From Ancylostoma caninum (Eukaryota; Nematoda; Chromadorea; Rhabditida; Ancylostomatidae): a DNA stretch of 64,000 nt. The notes beneath the pieces were generated by a model that saw only the letters and a program-made list of their open reading frames with translations, made no database searches and was not told where the DNA came from. The stretch spans positions 1,044,501 to 1,108,500 of the forward strand of contig JBAJFG010000370.1 in the NCBI GenBank assembly GCA_037903475.1, written 5' to 3'. Each line of letters opens with the position of its first letter. The first letter of the stretch is position 1. The position numbers and the translations under genes were made by a program. Shown here one piece after another: positions 12,867-24,704 of the stretch.

Positions 12867-13072
12867 CAAGTGTTAACAATGCTGGCCAAAAAAACTTCAT
12901 GCCATCAGAGCATGAGGGAGAGCTGTTCCAGAACAGCAACAATCCTGCCCATAATGTTGGATCAGATAATGAATCCGCTTGGAAAAGTGTCACTTTGGAA
13001 GTTTGCTGCTCAATTCGATGTGAAAAATCTTCGTCAGGCGAAGACAAATGTGAAGTTGCGAAACTGGAGTAA
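12867..13072 (+). CDS. candidate terminal exon of an unidentified Cys-rich protein
   Basis: Behind a strong acceptor (cttcacacctttcag) one frame stays open, with two leading bases, to TAA at 13070-13072. It encodes about 67 hydrophilic residues containing NNAGQKNFMPSEHEGEL and, near the end, CCSIRCEKSSSGEDKCEV. The CC-x3-C-x9-C spacing resembles, but does not equal, the insulin A-chain pattern (CC-x3-C-x8-C). Upstream exons were not found, and the phase does not fit a simple join to the Kunitz exon ending at 12310. The longer open frame here (12786-13145) and the minus-strand frame have less protein character. Function unknown. Confidence 0.35.
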
Positions 13073-13440
13073 CCTTTTTAGCACTGCCATGCGCAAAGTT
13101 TTCTCCCCTTTCATTGTTGGGATGCACGCTTTTCGAAGACTTTAACGGTAGAGGACCAGCTCTTCTTTCAGATTATTTCCACGAATCTATAATAAATTCT
13201 GACCTTTGATACTAGCCAAAAGAAGACTCTCTCTTTTCTTTTCGGTGCTTTACAGGGGTATCTTTCTCAGAAAACCTAGAATACTAGGTACAGTCACAGG
13301 GGAAAAAACTATGGTGTTTTACGCAATGCCCTGCTGGTGCATCAATACCAACCTCCTCCGATTATTAGCAGCTGTCAGTAGATATTTCAATAAATTGGTT
13401 ATTTACACTGTTTTGCCCACATATTGAGGTCTAACGATAT

Positions 13441-13697
13441 ATTCCAAATTTCCACAGTTTTTGACTGCAACTCTAAGGAGAAGCTAGGACAGTTTTTTAC
13501 GTAATCGCTAGTATCAAAATTACACGAGAGATCTATGTAATTTATGGGAAACGCACTGTTTTTCGGACCAAAGGACTTTGACGTTTTCGAATAATTTTCG
13601 CAACAAGCTACTCGTCGTGTAATCTCAAAGCTAGCAATGACAATAAATACTGTCCTAGATGTCCCCCTGAAGAGTTCTAAATTTGTGGAAATTTTAG
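13441..13697. repeat. palindromic MITE, about 257 bp
   Basis: The left arm tccaaatttccacagttttt pairs with the right arm aaatttgtggaaatttt. Inner blocks also pair (gctaggacagt / actgtcctagatg and cgctagtatcaaaattacacg / cgtgtaatctcaaagctagc). The minus-strand open frame across it is a by-product of the palindrome. Confidence 0.65.
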
Positions 13698-14444
13698 TGT
13701 TTAACCCTACGGGGGATTGACAAATTTGTTTAAAAAATTGCCTAGTGGGCGAGGTCAAAGTAAGTAATCAATTTACTGAGATACAGGTGGCCATGAGTTG
13801 TTGTATAACGTTCGCTCATATTTCTCCGACATAGACACCTGGTTCAGAACCCAGCTGCTGGCTTTTTTTTTGAAAATCCACCAAATCGTCAAGGAGGGTC
13901 TCAGTGTTCATGCATTCCTGGAAGGATGAAAAGTGCTCTTATCAAAGGTGGCAGAAATTTGTTTATGAAATTGATTCAGAAGAAATACGGGCGGGAAGAA
14001 CAGCAAGTAGTCCATTCTCCCAGTGACAACCAGTACCTACCAAATTTGGGCCCGTAGCAGCGCGTAACAGGGAGATGATCTCCTCTGTTGCCACAAGCAT
14101 GCTCTAGTATGGACGTGGGTGACAATGATCTGCTATCCTATACTTCGTGGATGTGAGCTGACATGCAGTCATCGTTTAAAGGAGTGTTTATACTTCGGCG
14201 CGACGTGATCGTCGCCTCCAAGCATACTGTTCAAATGCGATGGGTCCCAAGTGGATGCATGCGCAACTGGAGGTGGCCACTGTTCCCCAATATTCAGGCT
14301 GTTTTGGCCTAAATCCTACGGAATCAGACGAATTTCGTTAGAGATGTGATCGCAAACGAACGTGGACCTGTGTGTTATAGGTAGGAGTTTTGTGGGTTTT
14401 CTATGTTTCTAAGTTGCCTGCAGTTTGTGAGCGGTTACTACATA

Positions 14445-15297
14445 TTAGATGTTAACATAAGTCCTTGCGCTTTTTTTCGGATGCTCTTTTCCCCACCCAT
14501 TTGCCAACATATCATATACGATTCGAAAGCGCTACTCTTCCTCTACAAGATGCTTTGAACAGTTTTTCTTGAAGCGATAGTTTGCTCGAGTTTTAAGCCT
14601 GCGAAGTGGAGCAGCGAGTGAGTGAAAAACAGCGCAACCGACAGCCACCTATCCTGCTAATCAGTTGAAGGTCAAAAGGCCGTCTAAACTGGATCGGTGA
14701 CCTGTGCTAAGTATGAAAAAGACGTTTTGCTTGGAATGACTGGTCATCAGCGATTTCCTCAAACCAAAGAAGACTTATTTGGTCTCGATGACACCAACCA
14801 CTTCGATCGAACAAATTTCATATATAAAGGGTCAGGAATTGCTGCAAAGGAATCGTATGGTCTAGATGGACATCATGCTTGTCAAATCCATGTAATAGCT
14901 GAGATAATTCTGCTAAAATAATCCAATCGCGAGGGTCTAGTCATCTTACCCATGCCGTCAGACCCCACTTTCCAAAATTCGTCAAACTGGTGTTCCAACA
15001 AATCCATTGATGATGTTCTTCCGCGTTTATATTCTAAGGAGCCTACATGCTCAAATAGTATATGATGCTTTCTGGTCCCTACTGAATACAAGAAGGAAAT
15101 TGGGTTTTCCTCGAGTTGACATTTTTCTTGTTAAGTCTAGAAATTAAGTAATTCAATAGTTTTGTGAGACGCTTGATGATAGGATTGTAGAGGAAGGAAA
15201 GCGCTTTCAGAAGGTATAGTGCATGTTAGAGAGGAATGGCAATGGAGCGGAAAAAATTACAACTAAAAAAAGCGCAAGGACTTATGTTAACACCTAA
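14445..15297. mobile_element. mariner-like TIR element without transposase, TA-flanked
   Basis: TIRs of about 33 bp: left TTAGATGTTAACATAAGTCC (continuing TTGCGCTTTTTTT) and right GGACTTATGTTAACACCTAA, with TA immediately outside both ends (14443-14444 and 15298-15299), as expected for Tc1/mariner insertion. The 853-bp interior has no transposase motif, so this is non-autonomous or decayed. The terminus resembles the element at 38560. Confidence 0.7.
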
Positions 15298-15299
15298 TA

Positions 15300-16545
15300 C
15301 GTACGTAGCTTGCCACCCAAGCTATTGAAGAACGCACTCCAAGCATACATGTTCCATTTATCTAGAGACTTTCTTTTGTATACCGAGTATTGATTTAGCG
15401 GTAAGTGTAGGGTATTCCCTCGCACCGACACTTTGCATAATTTTTCACCCTTCCGCGTGTGATTTTGTGGTAAAACCAGAGAAAGGACCCCCCCCCAACC
15501 CAAAAAAATCACAAGATGACACATCCAACCAGTGAAAGACTGAAAAAATCATAAGCGCGGATGCGCGTCCTCTCCTCTCCTCTTCAGCTTCCGCTACAGG
15601 AAGTAGTGTGTGCACATCATGAACCAAGGCCCAAATTTATCCACCAGTCATTTCAGCTCTGAACGATGTTGACATACAGCTGTCAACCATGTACACCAAA
15701 GTGAAAAGATTTAAACAGATGACGGGGCTAGGTCATGCATGAGTTGAGCTTTGGGTTCCCCGCCCTTCTTATGAGCGAACATTGGCTCAGTCTCCAACTT
15801 CTTCTTTCATGGGTTTTCTGTTCCTAGCCAGTATTTCGAAGAGAGAACTCCACCTGTTTCTTCCTACAGTTCCACGAAAGAGAATTGATGCAGTGTATAA
15901 CACATCCAATAATTTTATGGTTCATCTTGTTCTTACAGATCTCTGAGACTCAGCAACCACAAGTTCTGTTTTGCAATACAAATATCAATTTTTATGCTTG
16001 GACATAAAATATGTAGCCGTACGCAGTGGTGAACAACAAGTTTTCGCCTGAGAGGGGCTACGAAAATTACTCCCATGTAGAGTATCCGAGGCTCAGGCTC
16101 GTATACATTTCTACTACGTTGTCTGTTCCATACTAGACAGTAAATGACAACTTATTATTATCGTTCGAATTTACTAGTTTGAATTGGTTGCGTGAGGGGT
16201 TAACGGGCTTCAGTCTCATAGTGAGAATTATGCCAAAACCTTTAATTTCAATTTGGTGAATTGAAGTGAAATGCAGCGTTCTCATCAAATGCTGATGCCT
16301 GAATATCGTTGTTACCACTCATATTTCGAATTTATCCACTACCTCCTGGAGTCAAGCCGAAATTTTTGTTCAACATTTGAACTTTTCAATGAGTCAGCGC
16401 TTGTATCGCGGAACAATACATTGACTGCAAAACTTTTTACTGCACTGTTTAGATAGACTAATACATAATATTCAGAATGTACTTTTTCCCTAGTTAATTT
16501 TTCTTTCTACACCTACGCTGAGGATTCGTAACTTTTTACAGTGGG
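15300..16545. other. intergenic stretch, nothing recognised
   Basis: Several short open frames on both strands but no domain, splice support or repeat that I can name. Confidence 0.35.
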
Positions 16546-16548
16546 CGC

Positions 16549-16776
16549 TTATCCGCGGCCTCGAAAAGGACCCAGCACGACCGCGCCGCGCTCGCCGGCA
16601 CCGATGTCATCTGCTGCCGAAATGCTTATTTGTAGTCGCTTTCTGCTTGACATGGTCAAAAATCCTTAAAATCGGGTGAAAAGCTGCAAGATATAGCATA
16701 ACAGCAGCAGAAGTGATCGTTTACAACTCACGAGGTGCGGTTGCGCGACGTACTTCTCGAGGCCGCGGATGGTCCA
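16549..16776. repeat. small GC-rich TIR element
   Basis: ATCCGCGGCCTCGAAAAG near 16551 is mirrored by CTTCTCGAGGCCGCGGAT near 16753-16770, spanning about 225 bp of otherwise unique GC-rich sequence. It may be a MITE. No target duplication is evident. Confidence 0.45.
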
Positions 16777-17303
16777 CCGCCTTTGACGTCCACTGTGAAC
16801 GGCGAGGTGTACATAGCCCCTGTTGCCGCCACTCCTTAATGGGGAAGGATTCTGGTTGATTTTCGCCAGTTCAGTTGAACACGGGTAATCCTTCTTTTAA
16901 CTGCAACATCCACATCGCCATCTGCGCAATAATGCCATTTTTATAGTGGCATTCCTTTCCTTACATGCACTCACGGACTTTCGTTTTCCTCGCCTTCGAG
17001 CTACATACACTTTTCGTCACTGCTTGGTACAAATTTTTCACACAAATATAAATTTTCGAAAAGTGCTTGCGCCGATGACACAATGACACTAGTACAAAAC
17101 TACAGTTACAATTTGCGCCCTAGAATAAGCATGACTCTCCGAATTTATTTCAATGCTGTTCGAACTTTTTATCCTATTCTGTTCTGTTTTATGTTCACCA
17201 GAAAAAAATTAGTAAAAGGAAAAGCTCCAGGTTTTTCTCAGTTCTCGAAATTCACAGCCATTCTTAGTTTCATCAAGACAATTCAGAGGCACTCCTCACC
17301 TAC

Positions 17304-20300
17304 ATGGGCGTGAAGGAAATTCTGCGAGTTGCTTCTACTATCGTATTCATATTGTCAATTGCTTTGAATACTGTCCTCGTCTACATCGTGGCTACGAAAA
17401 CGCGAAACAGAATCGGCATTTACAAATACATGATAATTTCTTTCGCTCTTTGCAACATCGTCTACTCTTCCACCGAATTTGGAACTAAACCGGTATGTTG
17501 CTCGTTACTTACTTCATCATGAGGGTCAACTCATGTGATTCGTCTCCTGATACGAATCTAAAAGCAGAGGCATGATGTCATCGCAAGTGCAGTGGGCATA
17601 CCACAAACCTCAACTACGCTTCACAGCAAAATACAGTGCATTTCATAATTATAAGATCACCCCGAATTTGGAGTTTTCCGGAGAGGCAGCAACCAGGGGA
17701 ATTTTCTGTTATATTTGGCAGATTCCCCACCTTGAGAAACCACTGTAGCCAAAATCCCGCTCCAGTACCTCTAACCCTGTAATTTTTCCGAATATTTTTT
17801 TTACTTTTCATACCGTTTCATAATTATAAGATCATTTCACGAAGTCCACAAATTTTCTGACAAAAATTGAAACACATGCGGATATTATAACCTACACTCC
17901 CTCCACGTTTGTTAGCGATTTCGAATTGTCATTAGGGCGTACTGGAAATGAAATTTCTCATCGTTATGGTGCCAATACCATCCAAAGCTCTCATGATTGC
18001 TGATTTCAAGAAATCGACAGCTCTGATCAGAGGTAAGTCCACCCGGAAACAATTCTTCAGAGGTTCTAAACTAGGTTAACACCAAAAATATATACTGGAC
18101 AAGGCGGAACTTTGATGTCACGCGACCTCAACTGCTCCGTCGCTCAGTGGCTCAAGTGGGTTGCAGCGGTGTTCTGCTGGTAAACGTTGCTCTGTCGATG
18201 TCGCTCACTCAGAAATGGTGTGCTTGTGACATCGTCTGCTGTTCTGCAGAGTGCATGTGTAACGTCGTTCAAGCGTGCAGGCATGTCAGAATGCGTTGCA
18301 AGATTATTGCACTTCCACCGCCAAAGTCGAAGTTGGTAGCACCTTACGCTTGAACGACATGCGACATGCACTCTGTGGAATAGCAGACGATGCCACAAGC
18401 ACCTCTAGCACCTCTGCAACCATTTCTGAGTGAGACAGAGCAACGTTTACCTGCAGAACACCGCTGCAATCCACTTGAGGCACTGAGCGACGGAGCAGTT
18501 GAGGTCGCGTGACATCAAAGTTCCGCCTTGTCCAGCATATATTTTTGGTGTTAACCTAATGTTGAACCTCTGAAGAATTGTATCCAGGTGGACTCATGCA
18601 AACAACCTCTGTTCAGCGCTGTCGATTGCTTGAAATCAGCATGCCTGAGAGCTGTGGACGATATTGGCTCCATAACGATGAGAAATTTCATTTCCAGTAT
18701 GCCCTAATGACAATTCGAGATCGCTAACAAACGTGGAGGAAGTGTAGATTATAATATCCGTATTTGTTTCAATTCTCCTCGGAAAATTTGTGGACTTCCT
18801 GAAGTGATCTTATAATTATGGAACGGTTGGAAAAGAAAAAATATTTGTAAAAATTTTAGGGTAAGAGGTACTGAAGCGAGATTTCGGCTACAATGGTTTT
18901 TCAAGGTGGAGAATCTGTCAAATATAGCAGGAAATTCTCGTGATTGCTGTCTCTCCGGAAAACTTCAAGTTCGGGAGTGATCTTATAATTGTGAAACGCA
19001 CTGTACTTGAGATGATCCGGAAAAGTTTAGGGGAAGTGTGAGAAGATAAGATTGTCCTTTGATGAAATATCAATTATGAATGCTTCTGCGCCTGACAGGT
19101 TGTTACATGAGCACGTTTATTGGCGTAACGTTTCGACTATACATCGACTGAAACTATACGTTGACTGAAACGAGTCGAACGCACTAGCAGAGGAGGCGTT
19201 TGATAGGTTAAGTCGTAAATTAATAACACCTTGAACCGCTTCTAGGCCTCTAAAGACGACGTATAGTCAAAACGTTAGGCCAATAAACGTGCTCATGTAA
19301 CAACCTGTAAGGCGCAGAAGCATTCATAATTGATATTTCATCAACATGCCCAGGTTTTATGAAGAGAGTATATGGAAATTGTCCTTTGAAACACAAGAGA
19401 ACGTATGAATGTGCAGCTCTTCCACTCCAGGCTATTCACATCCATGGAAACTCTTATATGGCCTACAACACTGGGTTCCTTGCTGATCTGCAACCGTGGG
19501 GTTTCCTCTCATTGTGCTTCTTTATTGCTATGTACGGAGTGAATACAGCAGTTCTGGCTCTACATTTTGTTTATCGTTATTTCCTTATATGCAGGTTATT
19601 CCAATTTCAGCAAATTTCGTTCACATGTTCCATAGAGGTAGTTGTTGTAAATTTCCCGGAATTTCAGGCCAACTCAAATGAAATTATTTGAACTACCGCA
19701 TGTCCTTCTATGTGCGATTCCCGTGTTGGGATGGGGCTACATATACGGTTTCATTACATTTTATTGTTTCAGTGCTAACGAAGAGTTTTACAACTATGCG
19801 CAGTATTCGGTCCTAGAAAAACTGGGGAGAGATATCAGAGACCTATCGTTCTTCTGTGTTTTTACATATGTTTGTTTTCAACAGGAAGGGAAAGCAAGAA
19901 CATATTCTGGCAATAGTTCATTATAGGAAGCTGTAGATGGCAAGACAACAATCTATTGGAAACCAACGCTGGGATTGCTCGCAATTGTTGTGATGATGCT
20001 CTTCACGTTTGCCATCATGGTGGTGTGTGGAGTGAAGATAGTATTACAGTTACGGAAAGTGGCAATGTGCGCTAAGACGATTTCGATTCAGAAGCAGCTT
20101 CTCCGAGCGCTAATTACTCAGGTAAAATACTCTGCTTAGAATAGGAACCAAGTGGCTATATTTGTATAGGATTAAACGCCGTTGGGAACTTTAGCAATGT
20201 TATGGTATGATCTGAATTTTGGATTCGTACAAAACAGTCTCGTGGAACTGGCATATAGTCAAAAAACTTTATCTAGACAATTTTTGCACAACAGAGACGT

Positions 20301-20873
20301 GAATAGAATTTAACAAAGACTATAAGGATTTAATAACTGGTGGAAGCAATTGTGGTAAACATGTTATATTCCGATGGGTGCCTAACTAAAACGTAAAATG
20401 AGAAGCGTGTTATAACAGGTTCTTTATCCAGAACTAAGAAATTTACAGGTTTATTATACAATTCAAAATTAATTATTATTTCAGGCCACAATACCATTCT
20501 TTATGTCATACATCCCTCGCTTCTTGATGTTTTTCTTCGTGATAATGGGTTATCCTCCATTGGAGTAGGCCACATTTCACATTTCGGAGACCATTGAACA
20601 CCTCAGATTATTTTTTCGCTTCATATTTTTCCCTCCTTCTTGGTAACCCTCATAATTTCTGCTTTCAGGATATACGCCTTTGTTCCTCTGGTTGTTACAA
20701 GTTATACGATGCTCGATCCTGTTGCCATTATCGTTTTTATCCACGAGTATAGAGCTGCTATTGTGAAAATGGTCAAAAGACTCATGTTACTGAGTCACAG
20801 AAGGGATGTCTCCAACACTGTCACTGAACCCCGTACACACACTGGTGACGTGCACCAAACTAATGGTCATTGA
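17304..20873 (+). CDS. Str/Srj-type seven-transmembrane chemoreceptor (copy 2)
   Basis: Tandem paralogue of the receptor at 1886. Six exons: 17304-17492, 19431-19594, 19668-19869, 19927-20121, 20485-20564 and 20669-20873, about 344 aa. Exons 1-5 have the same lengths as in copy 1 (189, 164, 202, 195, 80 nt) and the same phases; exon 6 is six bases longer. Motifs seen: MGVKEILRVASTIVFILSIA opening into helix 1, GIYKYMIISFALCNIVYS, HGNSYMAYNTG, LHFVYRYF, IQKQLLRALITQ and LDPVAIIVFIHEYR. The exon 5 donor is GTAGGC, weaker than GTGAGT in copy 1. Intron 1 (1.9 kb) carries a 1.37-kb palindromic transposon and a second palindrome ends 87 bp before exon 2; the other introns are compact. No stop or frameshift. 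Predicted plasma-membrane G-protein-coupled receptor in sensory neurons; ligand unknown. Confidence 0.87.
17634..19003. mobile_element. 1.37-kb palindromic Tc1-like foldback element in receptor intron 1
   Basis: The ends are CAGTGCATTTCATAATTATA at the left and TATAATTGTGAAACGCACTG at the right, with TA directly outside each (17632-17633 and 19004-19005), the target duplication of Tc1/mariner elements. The whole interval is an inverted repeat centred near 18320. The motif ataattataagatca occurs at the tip and again about 180 bp inward (near 17820), mirrored at 18808 and 18980, so the termini look nested or duplicated. No transposase frame. Mirror-image open frames at 18144-18398 are artefacts of the palindrome. 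Confidence 0.85.
19060..19344. repeat. palindromic MITE just upstream of receptor exon 2
   Basis: Left TTGATGAAATATCAATTATG pairs with CATAATTGATATTTCATCAA at the right. The arms continue with gttgttacatgagcacgtttattgg and its complement. The core has aacgtttcgactata, related to the palindrome at 3510-4170. About 285 bp, no coding capacity. Confidence 0.8.
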
Positions 20874-22162
20874 CAACATACTGTGGCTTTTCCAATAAAT
20901 AATCTGTAGCTCTTCTATTTGTTTAACTGCGTTGCAGCACAAATCAAGAACTGACACGCCGAGCAATCGCTTTAGATCTTTGGAATTTTTCTTTGGACTC
21001 AAACTTCTCTATATTCATTTATTCACTTATTTATTATCAGTCAAGAAATCAACAAACACTATGAATACTCGCGCGAGAAAATAAAGTCTCCGATAACGCT
21101 ATGAAGTGGGGTGAAGGGAGGGAGTGGAGATTTGGCGTCGAAGAGCAGTGGCCCTCCAGCACCGCAAGTCGCGAAGGATACAACGGCTTCGAATACCTGC
21201 TTAGTAGGCCCGTCAATTACGCCAAGCCCTCATGACGATCCGTTGAGGAGTAACCGGGAATAGAAGGGGTGAGGTGTGACAAATGTGCCTACTCAGAAAA
21301 GGAGGTTAGTAACAACGAACAAGGTTGAGAGAGGTTAGTAACACTGGCAAAGGAAAACACACAAGCTGTTAGGCTACCAAACTCTTCGTTCCCGACGTTT
21401 TCTGCAAAATGAACCGAGCTTTTTTCTTAATATTCGCGAGAGGAAAGGATCGTAATGAACCCCCTGTCTTTGAGTTACGTGTTCAATTTCGCAATTAAAA
21501 ACAGCTGGAGACGTAAATTGGACAATTGGGGCATAGTTACTCACGTCGAGTCTGCAACCTTTTTTGAATGTAGGCCTAACATTTCCAATACGCAGATGGA
21601 ACTTCTCTATGGAGGAGGAACTTGTTGAACATCATCGTGAGTGCGCTGGTGAGCTCCACGACTGCTTTTTAGAGAAAGATGTAGGAAATTCCATGTGCGG
21701 AGGACGAACTTCGACAAGGTAACAAGGGAAGTGTTCTGTATACCGCTTCACTGCTAACATCTAGAAAGTCAAGACTAGCAGTGTTAAACTGCTGACAGGA
21801 GACATCGATTTCTATTGGGTCTTCATAGAACGATCAAAGTTTGTTGCAAACGTCTTAGCCTTTTCCACCTCCGACCTGCACAACACACCGTTATAATTTA
21901 TGATAGGTCCAATATTGGTAGAGGTTTTCAGACGCCTGTTAACAAATCTGAAGGCCTTGCGATTACGACTGGAGGCAATTCTGCCTTCTATCATACGAAA
22001 GTACAACCATACGAAAGTTGGTTCTACTGGTTCCCTTTCATTAGGAAGAGCTACGTTGAGGGGAAGTTAAACCTAGACTTGGAACTAGGAACTACTCACG
22101 GACATTCATAGTTCTCCACATTATCGGCGTTTGCTCCACTTTTAAGGAACCATTCCATCTGT
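20874..22162. other. 3' flank of receptor copy 2, nothing recognised
   Basis: Includes the probable 3' UTR (AATAAA-like ccaataaataatc near 20891-20903) and then sequence with no supported gene or repeat. Confidence 0.4.
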
Positions 22163-24704
22163 AACTCGGATAAGCTGGATGTCGAATAGAAAAGAATTGA
22201 AATAAAAGGGTATTTAGGAGAGAAGACCGGAAGTGCCGTGAAATCCTTTGGTCACATAAATATTTGGATATGGTACAAGCCTCGCCGTGAAATGCGGCTA
22301 CATGTCAAAGCATGAGGCGGCCGCAGATAAAGCAGATTTTCCTCAGAAATCGTCAGCAGTTACGTGTTTGACATAATAAAGCAAAACATTCATAGACTCG
22401 CGCTAACGGCGTCAGACAAACTTATGCAGTAGTGAAAAAATAAGAAAATCACCTGGTCTATTGTTTTTACACAACCATTTTTTGAAAACCATACTCATGG
22501 TTTTTGATGCAAAAACGTTTTTTGTAAACTGTTCGAAAAGGTTTCTCTCGCAGTACTCAACTCAATTGTTTTCGACTATTAGTGATGGAGAGGTTTTTTT
22601 CGCGCGGTGTGTCCTTGTCTACGGAATTGTCAGGGTATCACATCTGTGAAAGCTACAATCCACTGGGTTCAAACCAAAATGGTAGAGTATACTTATGCAG
22701 CGATGTAGTTGCGACTCTCATTTTTTGTTGCCATCATCCCTTCAGTGTCCTTCCACTGTGAGCTGTGTGTGAAAAGAATTCCCAAAGAACAATCGCAGCC
22801 GGCTACTAACAAGAGGTTTCATCGATGGATCTGAAGACCTCTTAAAAATAGACATTTGTGTAGTCATGAGGCGATGTTTACGAAAACAATAGAAAACTCC
22901 TCATCGCAATGCAAAAAGCAATTTTGGTCACTCACACAAACAGCTGCTCAATTATTCAATTACGCAACCATACTTTGATACCCCCACAGCAACGTTAGCA
23001 CAACGTTGGCTCGCAAAGAATACCTTTAGAAGAGCCCCGCATGAGGTCAGTGATGAGCAGCCGCAACCCAAAACTTAGCCGTTTACTCGTGTTTTTGGTG
23101 ATGACTTGCGAAAATGGAGATCAAAGAAGACAAAGGCTTGTGGGTTCGTTTCGACATTGTCTACCACCTCATCCTCCATTCACCCACAGGTTGCCATCTA
23201 AAGGCAGCGCCCATGGTATTTCGCTCTAGCAGAGCTAGCTATTTTCCTAGGTTAAGCACTACTTTGGTGAGAACGAATGCAGTGCTCAGTTCGTCCAAGT
23301 CTTACGAAACAGGCGGTTTTCATCGCCACCGTTTCAGCCAGTTTGCAAAGAAGTGCCGAATTGCTCGGCTTGAAATTGAAGAAAATGGGATTGGAAACAA
23401 GTACTGTCATAATGGAAATGCAATTCGTCCTACTGGAATGCTGCAACGCATCTAACCTCTTCATATCGAGTTCCGTATCGGTTCCTATGACCCCTTACGG
23501 GATGAGGGCATCAAGTCTACTCATGCGGACTGTTGCTTTATGTCGCGGGCATGTCGCTGACTCCGAAGGCTGCGGACTACCCATTAACTGATTTTACATC
23601 ATTTTTAGAGCTCACAGCTCCATCTATAGAGTCCCCACAAGGTGTTTGCTGCAGCAAGTGTTTGTCGATGTTAGAGTAGATGACTTTCCTGTCTTTTTCG
23701 TAACTAGTTTCTCCACTTGTTTGGTTTTCTATCAGGCAAATGTTCGCCGCACCTCAAACTGCAGTGAAAATAAACAAATAAATGTCTTGAGAATGCTTAT
23801 AGTGACGGTGGTGCAGATTTCGTGGAATTGTTAGGACAGCTGCTAAGCATCGAAAAATTCGGAAGCCTAGGACAGGAAGATTTTGGTGAGGGCTGCCTTG
23901 AATGAAATAGTGGAACAGCAAACAACAAGAATCACTTTCGCAAATACCACACATTCGTACAAAATGTTTTCCTCGGCTGGTTGAGTGTTTCGGAAGCCAG
24001 CTACACTGATCCATCAGATTGCGCCGCTCTCATGTAGCCGTCTAGTTAGTAGCCGGCTGCGACTCTTTCCTTGGAATTCTTTCACGGCTCACAGTGGAAG
24101 GACACTGAAGGGATGATGGCAACAAAAAATGAGAGTCGCAACTACATCGCTGCATAAGTATACTCTACCATTTTGGTTCCAACCCAGTGGATTGTAGCTA
24201 CCGCAGATGTGATACCCTGACAATTCCGTAGACAAGGACACACCGCGCCAAAAAAAACCCCTCTATCACTAATAGTCGAGAAAAATTGAGTTGAGTACCG
24301 CGAGACAAACCTTTTCGAACAGTTTACAAAAAGCTACTTGCGCGGCAATTCGTTTTTGCATCAAAAACCATGAGCATGGTTTTCAAAAAATGGTTGTGTA
24401 AAAATGATAGACCAGATGATTTTATTATTTTTCACTACTGCATAGGTTTGTCTGACGCCGTTAGCGCGAGTCTATGAATGTTTTGCTTTATTATGTCAAA
24501 CACGTAACTGCTGACGGATTCTGAGGATAATCTGCTTTATCTGCGGCCGCCTCATGCTTTGACATGTAGCCGCATTTCACGGCGAGGCTTGTACCATATC
24601 CAAATATTTATGTGAGCAAAAGATTTCACGGCACTTCTTGTCTTCTCTCCTAAATACCCTTTCATCTCACTTCTTTTCTATTTGACATCCAGCTTATCCG
24701 AGTT
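22163..24704. mobile_element. 2.5-kb element with about 650-bp inverted arms
   Basis: Left arm about 22163-22815 (begins AACTCGGATAAGCTGGATGT) and right arm about 24042-24704 (ends ACATCCAGCTTATCCGAGTT) are inverted copies over almost their whole length, with scattered substitutions and small indels. The 1.2-kb unique centre (22816-24041) has open frames but no recognisable transposase or host domain. Long-arm foldback transposon is the best label; family and target duplication not identified. A minisatellite starts directly at its right edge. Confidence 0.75.

Noticed and set aside
16549..16776. Possible CpG-rich promoter
   Set aside because: The inverted ends point to a small element; nothing else marks a promoter.
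18144..18398. Opposed open frames at the centre of the receptor intron
   Set aside because: They are mirror images created by the palindromic Tc1-like element.
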